A DNA stretch of 7,746 nucleotides from the NCBI GenBank assembly GCA_964628195.1, contig CAZVPF010000081.1, positions 1 through 7,746 of the forward strand. Reading direction: 5' to 3'. Positions 1 to 6,032 of this stretch are shown here, piece by piece; position 1 is the first letter of the stretch; each line of letters starts with the position of its first letter. The stretch is from CAZVPF01 sp964628195. GTDB lineage: Bacteria > Planctomycetota > Phycisphaerae > Sedimentisphaerales > Anaerohalosphaeraceae. The notes under the pieces were generated by a model that worked only from the letters and a program-made list of their open reading frames with translations, was not told the origin of the DNA and did no database searches. The position numbers and the translations under genes were made by a program.

Positions 1-1049
1 CTTGAAAGTGCCTGGCCTGCGTCATAATCGAAACCATCATAAGCAATAACTCTGCCTCCGGCGTCTTTTTCTGTTGTAAAGCTCCATACATAACCCGGGT
101 ATTCCTGGCCGCCCACTACCTGGTTGACCACCCAGTGATACCTTGTGTCATACAAATTCGCATCGGTAACGAGAAGGGTTTGGTCTGTCGTATCGGCGAT
201 CATTGTAAGATCGTATGGATTGCTGCCGAAGTAAACCCTGCTTGAAGAGGCAGCCGGGTCCGCGGCCCATGAAAGCTGCACACCGTCAACCGAAATACCT
301 TCTGCTCCGGGCAGCGGTGACGGCTCGATTGCGTAATACTCCGTCTGACCCGCGTAATAATCCTTGACATAGACATTATCTATAACATGTCCCGCTTGAT
401 TTGCCGTCCTTACATTCAGCCTGTCCCAAGCCAGCGATTTGTTTTCATCAACAGCCACGTTCGTAATCCCCGAAGGAATGCTTACACCTGTCGTGAGGTT
501 TTCAACGTAAACTGTCGCCGTGTCCCAGTTGGCGCCGGTCAGGACGATCCTGAAATTCAGCCAGTCGCCGACCTGGTAATAAGAACTCAAACCCGTAGTT
601 CCCTCGATCACTGTTCCGCCCCATTCGCCGGGCCTGTCGCGGATAATTATTTTATCCCCCTGGGTGCCGCAGGAAACGCTCAGTGTGCTGGCGGTCCTCA
701 GAAACATCCTGTAATCACCCGGATCAAGCGAGTTCATCTGGATATCAAAACCGTACTCGATTCCATCTCCGTCTTTGGCCAGGCCGAAATCTATTCCGTT
801 GGGGACCACCGCTGTGGTGCTGTCAGTTGCAGAATTTCTCACCAGGGCGTACCCGCCGTAGTAACTGCCGCTGCTGGCTGTTGCCACCACATCAAAGTTG
901 CTGTTAACCTCCCAGTTGCTGCCGTAAGGAACAATTTCGAGCGGACTTTGAACATAAAAGCCCTCGAAGTTCTCTCGATACTGCCCCGCTGATGCACAAA
1001 CAGCAATGCACAAAAGAAATGCCAGTATTGTCAATACATGTTTCTTCAT
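1..1049 (-). CDS. Secreted multi-domain protein with Fn3-like module (3' end beyond the window)
   Basis: An uninterrupted frame of 349 codons runs from an ATG at 1049 off the left edge without a stop, so the C-terminus is missing. The ATG is preceded by GGAAAGGA (1057-1064) at good spacing. Residues 1-21 form a signal peptide: MKK, then a hydrophobic run, then an ASA cleavage site before Gly22. Residues about 22-245 resemble a beta-sandwich domain, opening with an ENFEGF stretch and ending in a DNVYVKDYY strand. Residues about 250-330 are a fibronectin-III-like module with VQLSWAADPAASSSRVYFGS, then RYHWVVNQV and a closing VWSFTTE; this module style is frequent in planctomycete surface proteins. 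A third domain starts with AYDGFDYDAGQ, a common opening of LamG-like modules in the same group. The protein is likely exported and may bind carbohydrate or surfaces; no catalytic motif is visible. It lies 61 bases downstream of the PEP-CTERM gene and is probably co-transcribed with it. Function is unknown. Confidence 0.85.
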   Translation of the reverse strand, partial: MKKHVLTILAFLLCIAVCASAGQYRENFEGFYVQSPLEIVPYGSNWEVNSNFDVVATASSGSYYGGYALVRNSATDSTTAVVPNGIDFGLAKDGDGIEYGFDIQMNSLDPGDYRMFLRTASTLSVSCGTQGDKIIIRDRPGEWGGTVIEGTTGLSSYYQVGDWLNFRIVLTGANWDTATVYVENLTTGVSIPSGITNVAVDENKSLAWDRLNVRTANQAGHVIDNVYVKDYYAGQTEYYAIEPSPLPGAEGISVDGVQLSWAADPAASSSRVYFGSNPYDLTMIADTTDQTLLVTDANLYDTRYHWVVNQVVGGQEYPGYVWSFTTEKDAGGRVIAYDGFDYDAGQALS

Positions 1050-1110
1050 AATCATATCCTTTCCGAATAAAAATAGCCGCATAACTTTATTAGTCGACTT
1101 TACTCAGGTT

Positions 1111-1854
1111 TTAATTTTTTCTGCGTAGAACCGTTGCCCCGCCAAGACATAACAGAAGTGCTGTCGCCGGTTCAGGGACAATATTAATATTGTCGAACAT
1201 AACCTGCCCGCCGGAAATACGAGCCAGGTGTCTGAACCAGATGCCCGCCTCAGTAACGCTCCACGCCCCCGGGCTTACGTTTGTAATACCCGTTGTCATT
1301 GCCGTGTCGGTCGTGAGATTATGCGCTGTTAATGTCAACTGCTGTAAAACGGTGTCATAAGACTCTGTAATTCGGATCCAGTCCCCATCGGCGGCGCTTA
1401 CGGCAGAGCCGTAATGAGTTGCCCCCATACCAACTGTCGCAACATCCCTGTACATAAATTTCAGCGTGTTATTATCCGCCGTATCTACGTCAATGCCAAA
1501 AGTGGGTCCGTAATCCGGTGTGCCGGCTCTCATTCCAATATGCAGCCCCGACTTGTGCGATATCTGTACGTCAACGCTCATCTCGATCGGACCTGCGCCC
1601 GGATCGACAGAAACTTTTTCCGATAGCCTGTTTAACCATACGTTGTGAGCTGAAATCGATACCGCCTGGCCTCCTGTGTAAAGCCCGCTGGTAACACTGC
1701 CGGCGATGATATAATCGTCAGGCGCAGTATCGCTCCAACCGTCCTGACCGTCAATGCCCCCAAGGTCGAAATCCTCAAAGTCCTCGACATAACCTGCATT
1801 TACCGCACTTGCCGCCACCAAAATTGCCATAAACATTAAAAACTTTTTCATCAT
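1111..1854 (-). CDS. PEP-CTERM secreted beta-sandwich protein
   Basis: This is a 247-residue exported protein of unknown function. An N-terminal signal peptide (MMKKFLMFMAILVAASAVNA) probably cleaves after residue 20. The mature part is acidic at first (EDFEDFD) and then looks all-beta. The C-terminus is a textbook PEP-CTERM sorting signal: VPEPA at about 226-230, a hydrophobic segment (about 231-242), then RRKN. Such signals direct export to an exosortase, which removes the anchor; no exosortase gene is in this window. The stretch from GDWI (about 157) through NLTTDTAMTTGITNV (about 179-193) to DNINI (about 221-225) matches the equivalent part of the next gene downstream, so the two share a domain. 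Two ATGs stand in tandem (1854 and 1851). The gene lies 43 bases after the LacI-type regulator gene and 61 bases before the truncated secreted protein, all on one strand. Confidence 0.92.
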   Translation of the reverse strand: MMKKFLMFMAILVAASAVNAGYVEDFEDFDLGGIDGQDGWSDTAPDDYIIAGSVTSGLYTGGQAVSISAHNVWLNRLSEKVSVDPGAGPIEMSVDVQISHKSGLHIGMRAGTPDYGPTFGIDVDTADNNTLKFMYRDVATVGMGATHYGSAVSAADGDWIRITESYDTVLQQLTLTAHNLTTDTAMTTGITNVSPGAWSVTEAGIWFRHLARISGGQVMFDNINIVPEPATALLLCLGGATVLRRKN

Positions 1855-1857
1855 AAA

Positions 1858-1863
1858 CTCCTC
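1858..1863 (-). promoter_or_regulatory. Shine-Dalgarno GAGGAG before the PEP-CTERM gene
   Basis: On the minus strand GAGGAG lies 3 bases before the first ATG (1854) and 6 bases before the second (1851). The spacing favours the second ATG, so the made protein may be 246 residues and begin MKKFLMF. The signal peptide is unaffected. Confidence 0.6.
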
Positions 1864-1897
1864 TCTTAAAATAATAATAGTTTTATACGCCTGAGCG

Positions 1898-2962
1898 TTA
1901 CCATCGCTCCTTTACTCCATACCCTGCCTTGATCAGCTTAGGCTGCACACTTATCTGAATGACATCATGGGATTGCTCTTTCTCACCTACCCGGTATAAA
2001 AGCCTCTCAACCACGCACTTTGCTATCTGCTCGGCATTTATATCTATCGTCGCAGGCCGCGGGTCCAGCCCTTCGAGCAGCGGGATTTCATTGTTACAGC
2101 CTATCAGCTCTATGTCCTTTCCGGGAATGACTCCTTTGTCCCGAAGACTCTTCTGTATGATTACTAAATTGGCGTCTATAGGAATGAAAAGCCCTGTCGG
2201 ACGGTCCCTGTTTGCACAAAACTCAACAAGGAATTCTTCGAGCACCGGTATTTCATGGTACTCGTAAAGCCTGCCTTGAGGGGTTCTTTCAAGGAAAGGA
2301 ACGTCATAAACCTCACATTCAATATTACACGATCTTGAACAGTAATCGATAAACGACCTCTGACGGGCCTCCACAGATAAATGCCTCATCGTCGGCAGGA
2401 TCGGATTTAAAAAACCAACCCTTTTATGGCCTCTTGAGGTAAGGTAACCGGCAGCCATAACACCTATCCTCTCATTGTCAGGCTCAATATGGTCACAGAC
2501 AGGTTCATCGAATACATCAGGGTGCCCGAAAACACGCACCAAAGGCAGGCCGGCAATACGTGGGAAATTCTCTTCGGGCCCGCATACTATCGCACCGTCC
2601 ATCTTGTGATATGAATCAGCTATCTGCTCCGAACTTTCCAGTCGCAGCATCATCATCGAGAGATTTCTTGCCGACAGCTCATCTTCAACAGCATGTACCA
2701 GGCGGGCATAAAAAGGATAATTCACCATGTTCGCGTGTTTACCATAGAAAATAACGCCCATACAGCCGTATTTCAATCCGTTGAGGTCGACCTTTTTGGG
2801 ACCCCTCCGATCAGCCAGCGGCTTGGGCACATAGTTGAGTTTTTTCATTGCCATCTCAACTCTTTTTGCCGTCCCCGGTGAAACACCGCCTTTGCCGTTG
2901 ATGACGTATGAGACCGTCGCCTGTGAAACACCCGCAGCTTTTGCCACCTGTATCATTGACAT
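1898..2962 (-). CDS. LacI-family transcriptional regulator
   Basis: This 354-residue protein has the full LacI/GalR layout. Residues 1-25 form the helix-turn-helix (MIQVAKAAGVSQATVSYVINGKG). Residues 29-54 hold the third helix and hinge (TAKRVEMAMKKLNYVPKPLA, then a basic DRRGPKK linker). From about 65 to the end runs the periplasmic-binding-protein-like effector domain, with VIFYG near 70, the PDNERIGVMAAGYL segment at 161-174, SRGHKRVGFL at 176-185 and IELIGCNNE at 284-292, where this family usually has GFDD. Members bind an operator as dimers and release or hold DNA on binding a small sugar or nucleoside. The start at 2962 has AGAGGA (2972-2977) 9 bases upstream. The gene is divergent from the beta-helix lipoprotein gene and leads a possible three-gene minus-strand unit, so it most likely controls both directions. 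The ligand is not predictable from sequence alone. Confidence 0.95.
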   Translation of the reverse strand: MSMIQVAKAAGVSQATVSYVINGKGGVSPGTAKRVEMAMKKLNYVPKPLADRRGPKKVDLNGLKYGCMGVIFYGKHANMVNYPFYARLVHAVEDELSARNLSMMMLRLESSEQIADSYHKMDGAIVCGPEENFPRIAGLPLVRVFGHPDVFDEPVCDHIEPDNERIGVMAAGYLTSRGHKRVGFLNPILPTMRHLSVEARQRSFIDYCSRSCNIECEVYDVPFLERTPQGRLYEYHEIPVLEEFLVEFCANRDRPTGLFIPIDANLVIIQKSLRDKGVIPGKDIELIGCNNEIPLLEGLDPRPATIDINAEQIAKCVVERLLYRVGEKEQSHDVIQISVQPKLIKAGYGVKERW

Positions 2963-2978
2963 AAGAGTTTTTCCTCTT
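2963..2978 (-). promoter_or_regulatory. Small hairpin enclosing the regulator's ribosome-binding site
   Basis: On the minus strand AAGAG, a six-base GAAAAA loop and CTCTT form a 5-bp stem ending directly at the ATG. The Shine-Dalgarno AGAGGA lies in the left arm and loop. The stem is short and AU-rich, so an effect on translation is only possible. Confidence 0.25.
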
Positions 2979-3018
2979 AATACGTTTACATACTAAAATC
3001 ATATTACTTAAAGACTGC

Positions 3019-3035
3019 TTATAATGCAATTATAA
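3019..3035. promoter_or_regulatory. Perfect 7-bp inverted repeat TTATAAT-GCA-ATTATAA
   Basis: The dyad has perfect 7-base arms around a 3-base centre. Each arm contains TATAAT, one per strand (plus 3020-3025, minus 3034-3029), so it could be two back-to-back -10 elements or an operator. No good -35 sits at 16-18 bases from either. It lies 57 bases upstream of the regulator's start codon, a fitting place for autoregulation. A related AATGCATT palindrome is at 3067-3074. Confidence 0.45.
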
Positions 3036-3089
3036 ATAAATTTTTTTCTCAATATTGTTTTTGCAAAATGCATTAAAATAAGCTAAAAG

Positions 3090-3103
3090 TGGTTAATTAG
3101 CCA
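3090..3103. promoter_or_regulatory. Candidate operator dyad TGGTTAATTAGCCA
   Basis: Thirteen outward pairs from the centre (3096/3097) were compared; the inner seven match except one T-G pair, and an outer AGC (3081-3083) and GCT (3110-3112) are also symmetric. The site lies between the divergent regulator and lipoprotein genes, about 60 bases upstream of the putative lipoprotein promoter. LacI-family operators are usually palindromes with a central CG, which is absent here, so the assignment to this regulator is tentative. Confidence 0.4.
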
Positions 3104-3111
3104 AAAAATGC

Positions 3112-3138
3112 TACTTATAAAATACTTATATTTAAGTA
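3112..3138. repeat. TACTTATA direct repeat with an adjoining inverted copy
   Basis: TACTTATA occurs at 3112-3119 and again at 3123-3130, exactly 11 bases apart (one helical turn). The second copy also forms a dyad with TAAGTA at 3133-3138 (TACTTA, four bases, TAAGTA). A further TACTTA is at 3005-3010. A longer-range pair, AAGTGGTT (3087-3094) and AACCACTT (3141-3148), brackets this block. These may be protein-binding sites in the divergent control region. Confidence 0.3.
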
Positions 3139-3161
3139 AAAACCACTTGTTTTATCGTTTT

Positions 3162-3190
3162 TTGAACCTATCAGAGAGGTTTTTTATATA
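3162..3190 (+). promoter_or_regulatory. Putative sigma70-type promoter of the beta-helix lipoprotein gene
   Basis: TTGAAC (3162-3167) and TATATA (3185-3190) are 17 bases apart. Transcription would begin near 3197, leaving a leader of about 28 bases before the ATG at 3225. This start point would exclude translation from the upstream ATG at 3108. Confidence 0.5.
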
Positions 3191-3204
3191 TATTTTGAAT
3201 AATT

Positions 3205-3214
3205 TAAGGAAAGG
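3205..3214 (+). promoter_or_regulatory. Ribosome-binding site deciding the lipoprotein start
   Basis: TAAGGAAAGG precedes the ATG at 3225, with the GG of AAAGG 10 bases away. Spacing is slightly long, but no comparable purine run precedes the ATG at 3108, which follows an A-rich stretch without a GGAG-like core. Confidence 0.5.
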
Positions 3215-3224
3215 CAGCGTTAAA

Positions 3225-5708
3225 ATGAGAAAAACAGCCCTTAAATATCTATTTATATTGTTTTTTGCTGTCGCAGGCTGTACAACCCAGGCATTGGAGT
3301 CGAACACAAAACTATCAGGCTCAGCAGCGGTCTGCTACTGGTTAAGCGAACCGGTCAAAACAAATGAAGCTGTTTATCTGCAGGGGTACAATTTAGATTC
3401 AGATGCGAAGATCGAAATCGCCGAATTAAATAACCAAACACCTTCTGCCCCATCAAGCAGGCCCGATTACTCCAGGCTTGACTTCAAGCCGGTAAAGTCC
3501 ATAAAACCCGCAGGCAGCTCCACCGTTTTCATGCTTCCCTATAAGGGTAAGAATAAATACATGGCTTACGCAATGCGTATTTCAAGAAATGACCAAACCT
3601 CGGGCATCAAAATAATAAACTCCCCGCAAATATGGTGGACACAGGGCACACTCGGAACAGGTTCTACCCAGCCGGGCAAGTGGATTATTATAAGTGGCCT
3701 GTGCCTAAATTTTGATGATAAAGCCAAAGCGTTTCTCCGTGCCGACGACGGAAGCTTTGTAAAACTGAAATTTGTGGAAGGCTCGATATATTCCGTTAAA
3801 TTCATAGTTCCGGGTAATGTGAAAATAGGGAACTACGACCTCTATGTGCACAATGGCCTCGGCGGCCGGATGAATTGGTCACAAGCTCAAAACATCGAGA
3901 TATCCTCTTCTCCTTTCAGCAGTGATACCGTCTATGACATTATGGACTACGTGCCCGCAGACAAAAAAGACTTCGGCCGAACCGGCAGCCCTTTTTCGAT
4001 TGTGTATGAAAAAATGTGCCATGTCGATCCTGAAAACGACAGTATATTTGCAAGGGCGATTAAAGATGTCGCCAGGGAAGGCGGCGGCATCATTGACATA
4101 CCCATAGGGCATTTTTTCTTAAGTAAAACACTCGAACTGCCCCCCAACGTTAGACTTCGCGGGCAGGGACCCGACATGACAATTCTAAACTGGTCCGACC
4201 ATGAAAAGCCTTTACACGCACTGATAACAGGCACAATTAATTTCGGCGTGGAGGATATGACGCTTTACGTAGGAAACCACCTCAACGGCATTGCGGTAAA
4301 GGGAAAGCGATTGGAGGACCGGGGAAACGCTTATTTCAGACGTTTGAATATACGAATGGACCCTGTTTCACCGAAAACAAAAAGATATTTTACACCCGAA
4401 CAGGTCAGGGAAAATTATACCGAAAGGATATGGCTGGGCGATAAAGGAAATTATGGCGACAGAAGCGCGGCATTGAGGTTGAGCGGAAAGAACATTGAGA
4501 TTTCGGATTGCGTTATAATGACAAACCCCGCGGTATGGGAGGCAATAGGTATATTTCTTGAAAGAGCACAGGGTGTATATGTTAATAACAACGAGGTGCT
4601 CTCTTCTTTCAGGGCATCGATTTATATCAATGGCGTGCAGGACCTGGTCTTTACGGAAAATGATATTACCGGCGGAACCTTTATAGGAACACATCATACC
4701 GTTGTCGAGCCCGAGGAAGATTATCCGCCTTATGACCCGGGCGACGGCAGTTTTGTGATCCAGCCGTTCTATCATCAAAGCAGTAAAAAAAATTACTACC
4801 TCAACACCGCGGTACGAAACTTCTACGTAGCCGATAACAAGTCCCGTTACTCAATGCTTGCAGACTCCGAGGTAATGACAACTGACAGCCATTATCCGCT
4901 CGGCATCTATTACGGAAAGATTGAAAAAGTCGACGCCTGCACAACATGGCTGAAAGAAGAAACTGAGCACCCGCCCAAATTCGGCGAAAGATGGCCTGAC
5001 CTCAACTACTGGCAGGGAGCGGGATTGTATATACTCGACGGGAAAGGAGCCGGTCAATACAGGATTTTACAGCACGGCTCAAAGGGAAGAAAGCTCAAAC
5101 TCGACAGGCCCTGGGATGTGAGACCGGACGAAACGTCGCGCGTCTCAATCGCAAAATTTCACGGCCGACTGATATTTGAGAAAAACCGGTATCGCGACTG
5201 CGGTGTTTTCCAGTTCTGGGGAGGGGGACTGGAGAATATTGTTGACTCGAATAAATACGTAAGAAATGCCGGAGTTGTAACCTACGCAGGGCAGGTATAT
5301 AACGGTCTCATGCCCGACTGGTACAATCAATTCCGGGACAACATCTTATCCGGTTCCGGCGATATAGGCTCGATGACCTACGAGTATACTCAGGACGGTG
5401 TAATCTACGGTGAAAGTTTCAGAAAAGAACCTTACCCATATCAATTGAAGGACATGACAGGCTTTACGGACCCCGATTATATCAAGGACAAAGATATATG
5501 GGGTTACAGGCAGGTTTATAAGGGCCCTATCTCAAGAGGCTTAATACACAGGGGTAACACACATCATACCGGCGACCTTATAATAAAGGGCGGAGTTGAC
5601 GGAGCTGTGGTCCAGGGTAACACGGCCCGGCAAATTCTAACTGATGTCAAAGCAGGCCTCGCGGAACCTGAAAATGTGTTTGAAAGGAATAATATATCAA
5701 ATCCGTGA
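3225..5708 (+). CDS. Lipoprotein with right-handed parallel beta-helix (pectate-lyase/GH28-like fold)
   Basis: This 827-residue protein probably binds or cleaves a polysaccharide outside the cytoplasm. The frame stays open upstream to an ATG at 3108, but the ATG at 3225 gives a proper lipoprotein signal: MRK, a hydrophobic run (LKYLFILFFAVAG) and a lipobox VAGC with Cys19. Residues about 35-125 (CYWLSEPVKTNEAVYLQGYNL) and about 135-225 (PQIWWTQGTLGTG, then PGKWIIISG) look like two Ig/IPT-type sandwich modules. From about 280, EGGGIIDIPIGHFFLSKTLE followed by NVRLRGQGPDMTILNW is the opening of a pectate-lyase-superfamily beta-helix. Coil-like N-rich turns recur (VYVNNNEV and FTENDITGG, about 450-480; FEKNRYRDCGVFQFWGGG, about 647-664; GAVVQGNTA, about 788-797). 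Catalytic residues cannot be assigned, so lyase, hydrolase and epimerase all remain possible. It is divergent from the LacI-type regulator, which probably controls it. Confidence 0.88.
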   Translation: MRKTALKYLFILFFAVAGCTTQALESNTKLSGSAAVCYWLSEPVKTNEAVYLQGYNLDSDAKIEIAELNNQTPSAPSSRPDYSRLDFKPVKSIKPAGSSTVFMLPYKGKNKYMAYAMRISRNDQTSGIKIINSPQIWWTQGTLGTGSTQPGKWIIISGLCLNFDDKAKAFLRADDGSFVKLKFVEGSIYSVKFIVPGNVKIGNYDLYVHNGLGGRMNWSQAQNIEISSSPFSSDTVYDIMDYVPADKKDFGRTGSPFSIVYEKMCHVDPENDSIFARAIKDVAREGGGIIDIPIGHFFLSKTLELPPNVRLRGQGPDMTILNWSDHEKPLHALITGTINFGVEDMTLYVGNHLNGIAVKGKRLEDRGNAYFRRLNIRMDPVSPKTKRYFTPEQVRENYTERIWLGDKGNYGDRSAALRLSGKNIEISDCVIMTNPAVWEAIGIFLERAQGVYVNNNEVLSSFRASIYINGVQDLVFTENDITGGTFIGTHHTVVEPEEDYPPYDPGDGSFVIQPFYHQSSKKNYYLNTAVRNFYVADNKSRYSMLADSEVMTTDSHYPLGIYYGKIEKVDACTTWLKEETEHPPKFGERWPDLNYWQGAGLYILDGKGAGQYRILQHGSKGRKLKLDRPWDVRPDETSRVSIAKFHGRLIFEKNRYRDCGVFQFWGGGLENIVDSNKYVRNAGVVTYAGQVYNGLMPDWYNQFRDNILSGSGDIGSMTYEYTQDGVIYGESFRKEPYPYQLKDMTGFTDPDYIKDKDIWGYRQVYKGPISRGLIHRGNTHHTGDLIIKGGVDGAVVQGNTARQILTDVKAGLAEPENVFERNNISNP

Positions 5709-5743
5709 CAATCATAGTGAACCAAACAGATGTAAACGTCCGT

Positions 5744-5763
5744 AAAAAAACAGTGGGTCACTG
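5744..5763 (-). terminator. Possible minus-strand intrinsic terminator
   Basis: CAGTG (5751-5755) and CACTG (5759-5763) form a 5-bp stem with a 3-base loop. Read on the minus strand it is followed at once by seven T (5750-5744). The stem is short. No minus-strand gene in the window ends here, but the tRNA-end remnant at 5876-5895 is also on the minus strand and lies 113 bases upstream, so this may be the terminator of the disrupted tRNA unit. Confidence 0.4.
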
Positions 5764-5799
5764 AGTGGGCCAGTCGTGGGAAAGAATTGGTTATAAGGC

Positions 5800-5873
5800 G
5801 CTAAAATAATTTATATCGTTGGATTTATGCCAATTTTTGAGTTTTGTAAGTGCTTTATTAACAACGATTTAGC
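5800..5873. repeat. Interrupted inverted repeat beside the tRNA remnant
   Basis: GCTAAA (5800-5805) plus TCGTTG (5816-5821) on the left match CAACGA (5862-5867) plus TTTAGC (5868-5873) on the right as reverse complements. The left arm carries 10 extra bases between its halves. The right arm ends 3 bases before the tRNA-like 20-mer. It may be a degenerate recombinase-related site or chance. Confidence 0.3.
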
Positions 5874-5875
5874 AT

Positions 5876-5895
5876 TACCGGAGGTGGGACTCGAA
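5876..5895 (-). other. tRNA 3'-end remnant, putative integration site (att) core
   Basis: Read on the minus strand, the 20 bases fit the end of a tRNA gene exactly: T-loop TTCGAGT (5895-5889), T-stem 3' strand CCCAC (5888-5884), acceptor 3' strand CTCCGGT (5883-5877) and discriminator A (5876), with no encoded CCA. The expected T-stem partner GTGGG is absent just upstream (GCCCC instead), and no D- or anticodon arm follows, so this is not a tRNA gene. A discriminator A with this acceptor sequence resembles leucine tRNAs, but the identity is a guess. Tyrosine recombinases often use the T-loop-to-end part of a tRNA gene as crossover core, and one such gene starts 138 bases away. The orientation implies chromosome to the left and element to the right. 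Confidence 0.6.
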
Positions 5896-5911
5896 GGGGC
5901 ATAATGTCCCA
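5885..5911. repeat. Inverted repeat TGGGAC/GTCCCA overlapping the tRNA remnant
   Basis: TGGGAC (5885-5890) and GTCCCA (5906-5911) pair perfectly over 6 bases with 15 bases between them. The left arm lies inside the tRNA remnant and the right arm in the presumed element. It could be a pair of recombinase core-binding arms, but the spacing is longer than the usual 6-8-base crossover region. Confidence 0.3.
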
Positions 5912-5920
5912 TTATTGGCA

Positions 5921-5956
5921 GTTTTTTGGGTGTTTTTTAGATTTTTCCTTAGATTT
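5921..5956. repeat. T-rich tract with short direct repeats
   Basis: GTTTTTT occurs at 5921-5927 and 5932-5938 (11 bases apart), and TTAGATTT at 5937-5944 and 5949-5956 (12 bases apart). Integrases that act in tRNA genes often bind short direct repeats of this kind (arm sites) near the crossover. Low complexity makes the call weak. Confidence 0.25.
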
Positions 5957-6032
5957 ATTTTTTTTGTTTTGTATAATTCTTTTCAAGTAATCCACAAAAA
6001 TATAATAAATAGTAAGTATTGGGAAGATATAT

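Larger units (their letters stand above)
5709..6032. other. Gene-free junction between the enzyme gene and the integrase gene
   Basis: No coding frame is convincing in these 324 bases. The stretch holds a minus-oriented hairpin with a T-run, an interrupted inverted repeat, a tRNA-end remnant and a T-rich tract with short direct repeats, each listed separately. No clear plus-strand terminator follows the lipoprotein gene. From about 5900 rightward the DNA becomes strongly AT-rich. Confidence 0.7.

Noticed and set aside
387..992. A 201-codon plus-strand open frame
   Set aside because: It lies opposite a minus-strand gene with a signal peptide and a good Shine-Dalgarno. Its product has no recognisable domain.
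1092..1099. Palindrome AGTCGACT between the two secreted-protein genes
   Set aside because: Eight bases without extension or T-run; expected by chance and not a terminator.
3108..3224. An upstream in-frame ATG that would extend the beta-helix protein by 39 residues
   Set aside because: The extension would bury the lipoprotein signal peptide, has no good ribosome-binding site and lies upstream of the putative promoter at 3162-3190.
3947..4778. Several minus-strand open frames of 60-136 codons inside the beta-helix gene
   Set aside because: They overlap a long coding frame with clear domain text, have no recognisable products and show no ribosome-binding sites worth noting.
5885..5927. Plus-strand terminator from the TGGGAC/GTCCCA stem and the later T-run
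   Set aside because: The loop is 15 bases and the T-run begins about 10 bases after the stem, so the shape is not that of an intrinsic terminator.
5876..5960. A complete tRNA gene on the minus strand
   Set aside because: Only the T-loop-to-discriminator part is present. The T-stem 5' strand does not pair in the normal register, and no anticodon or D-arm follows.
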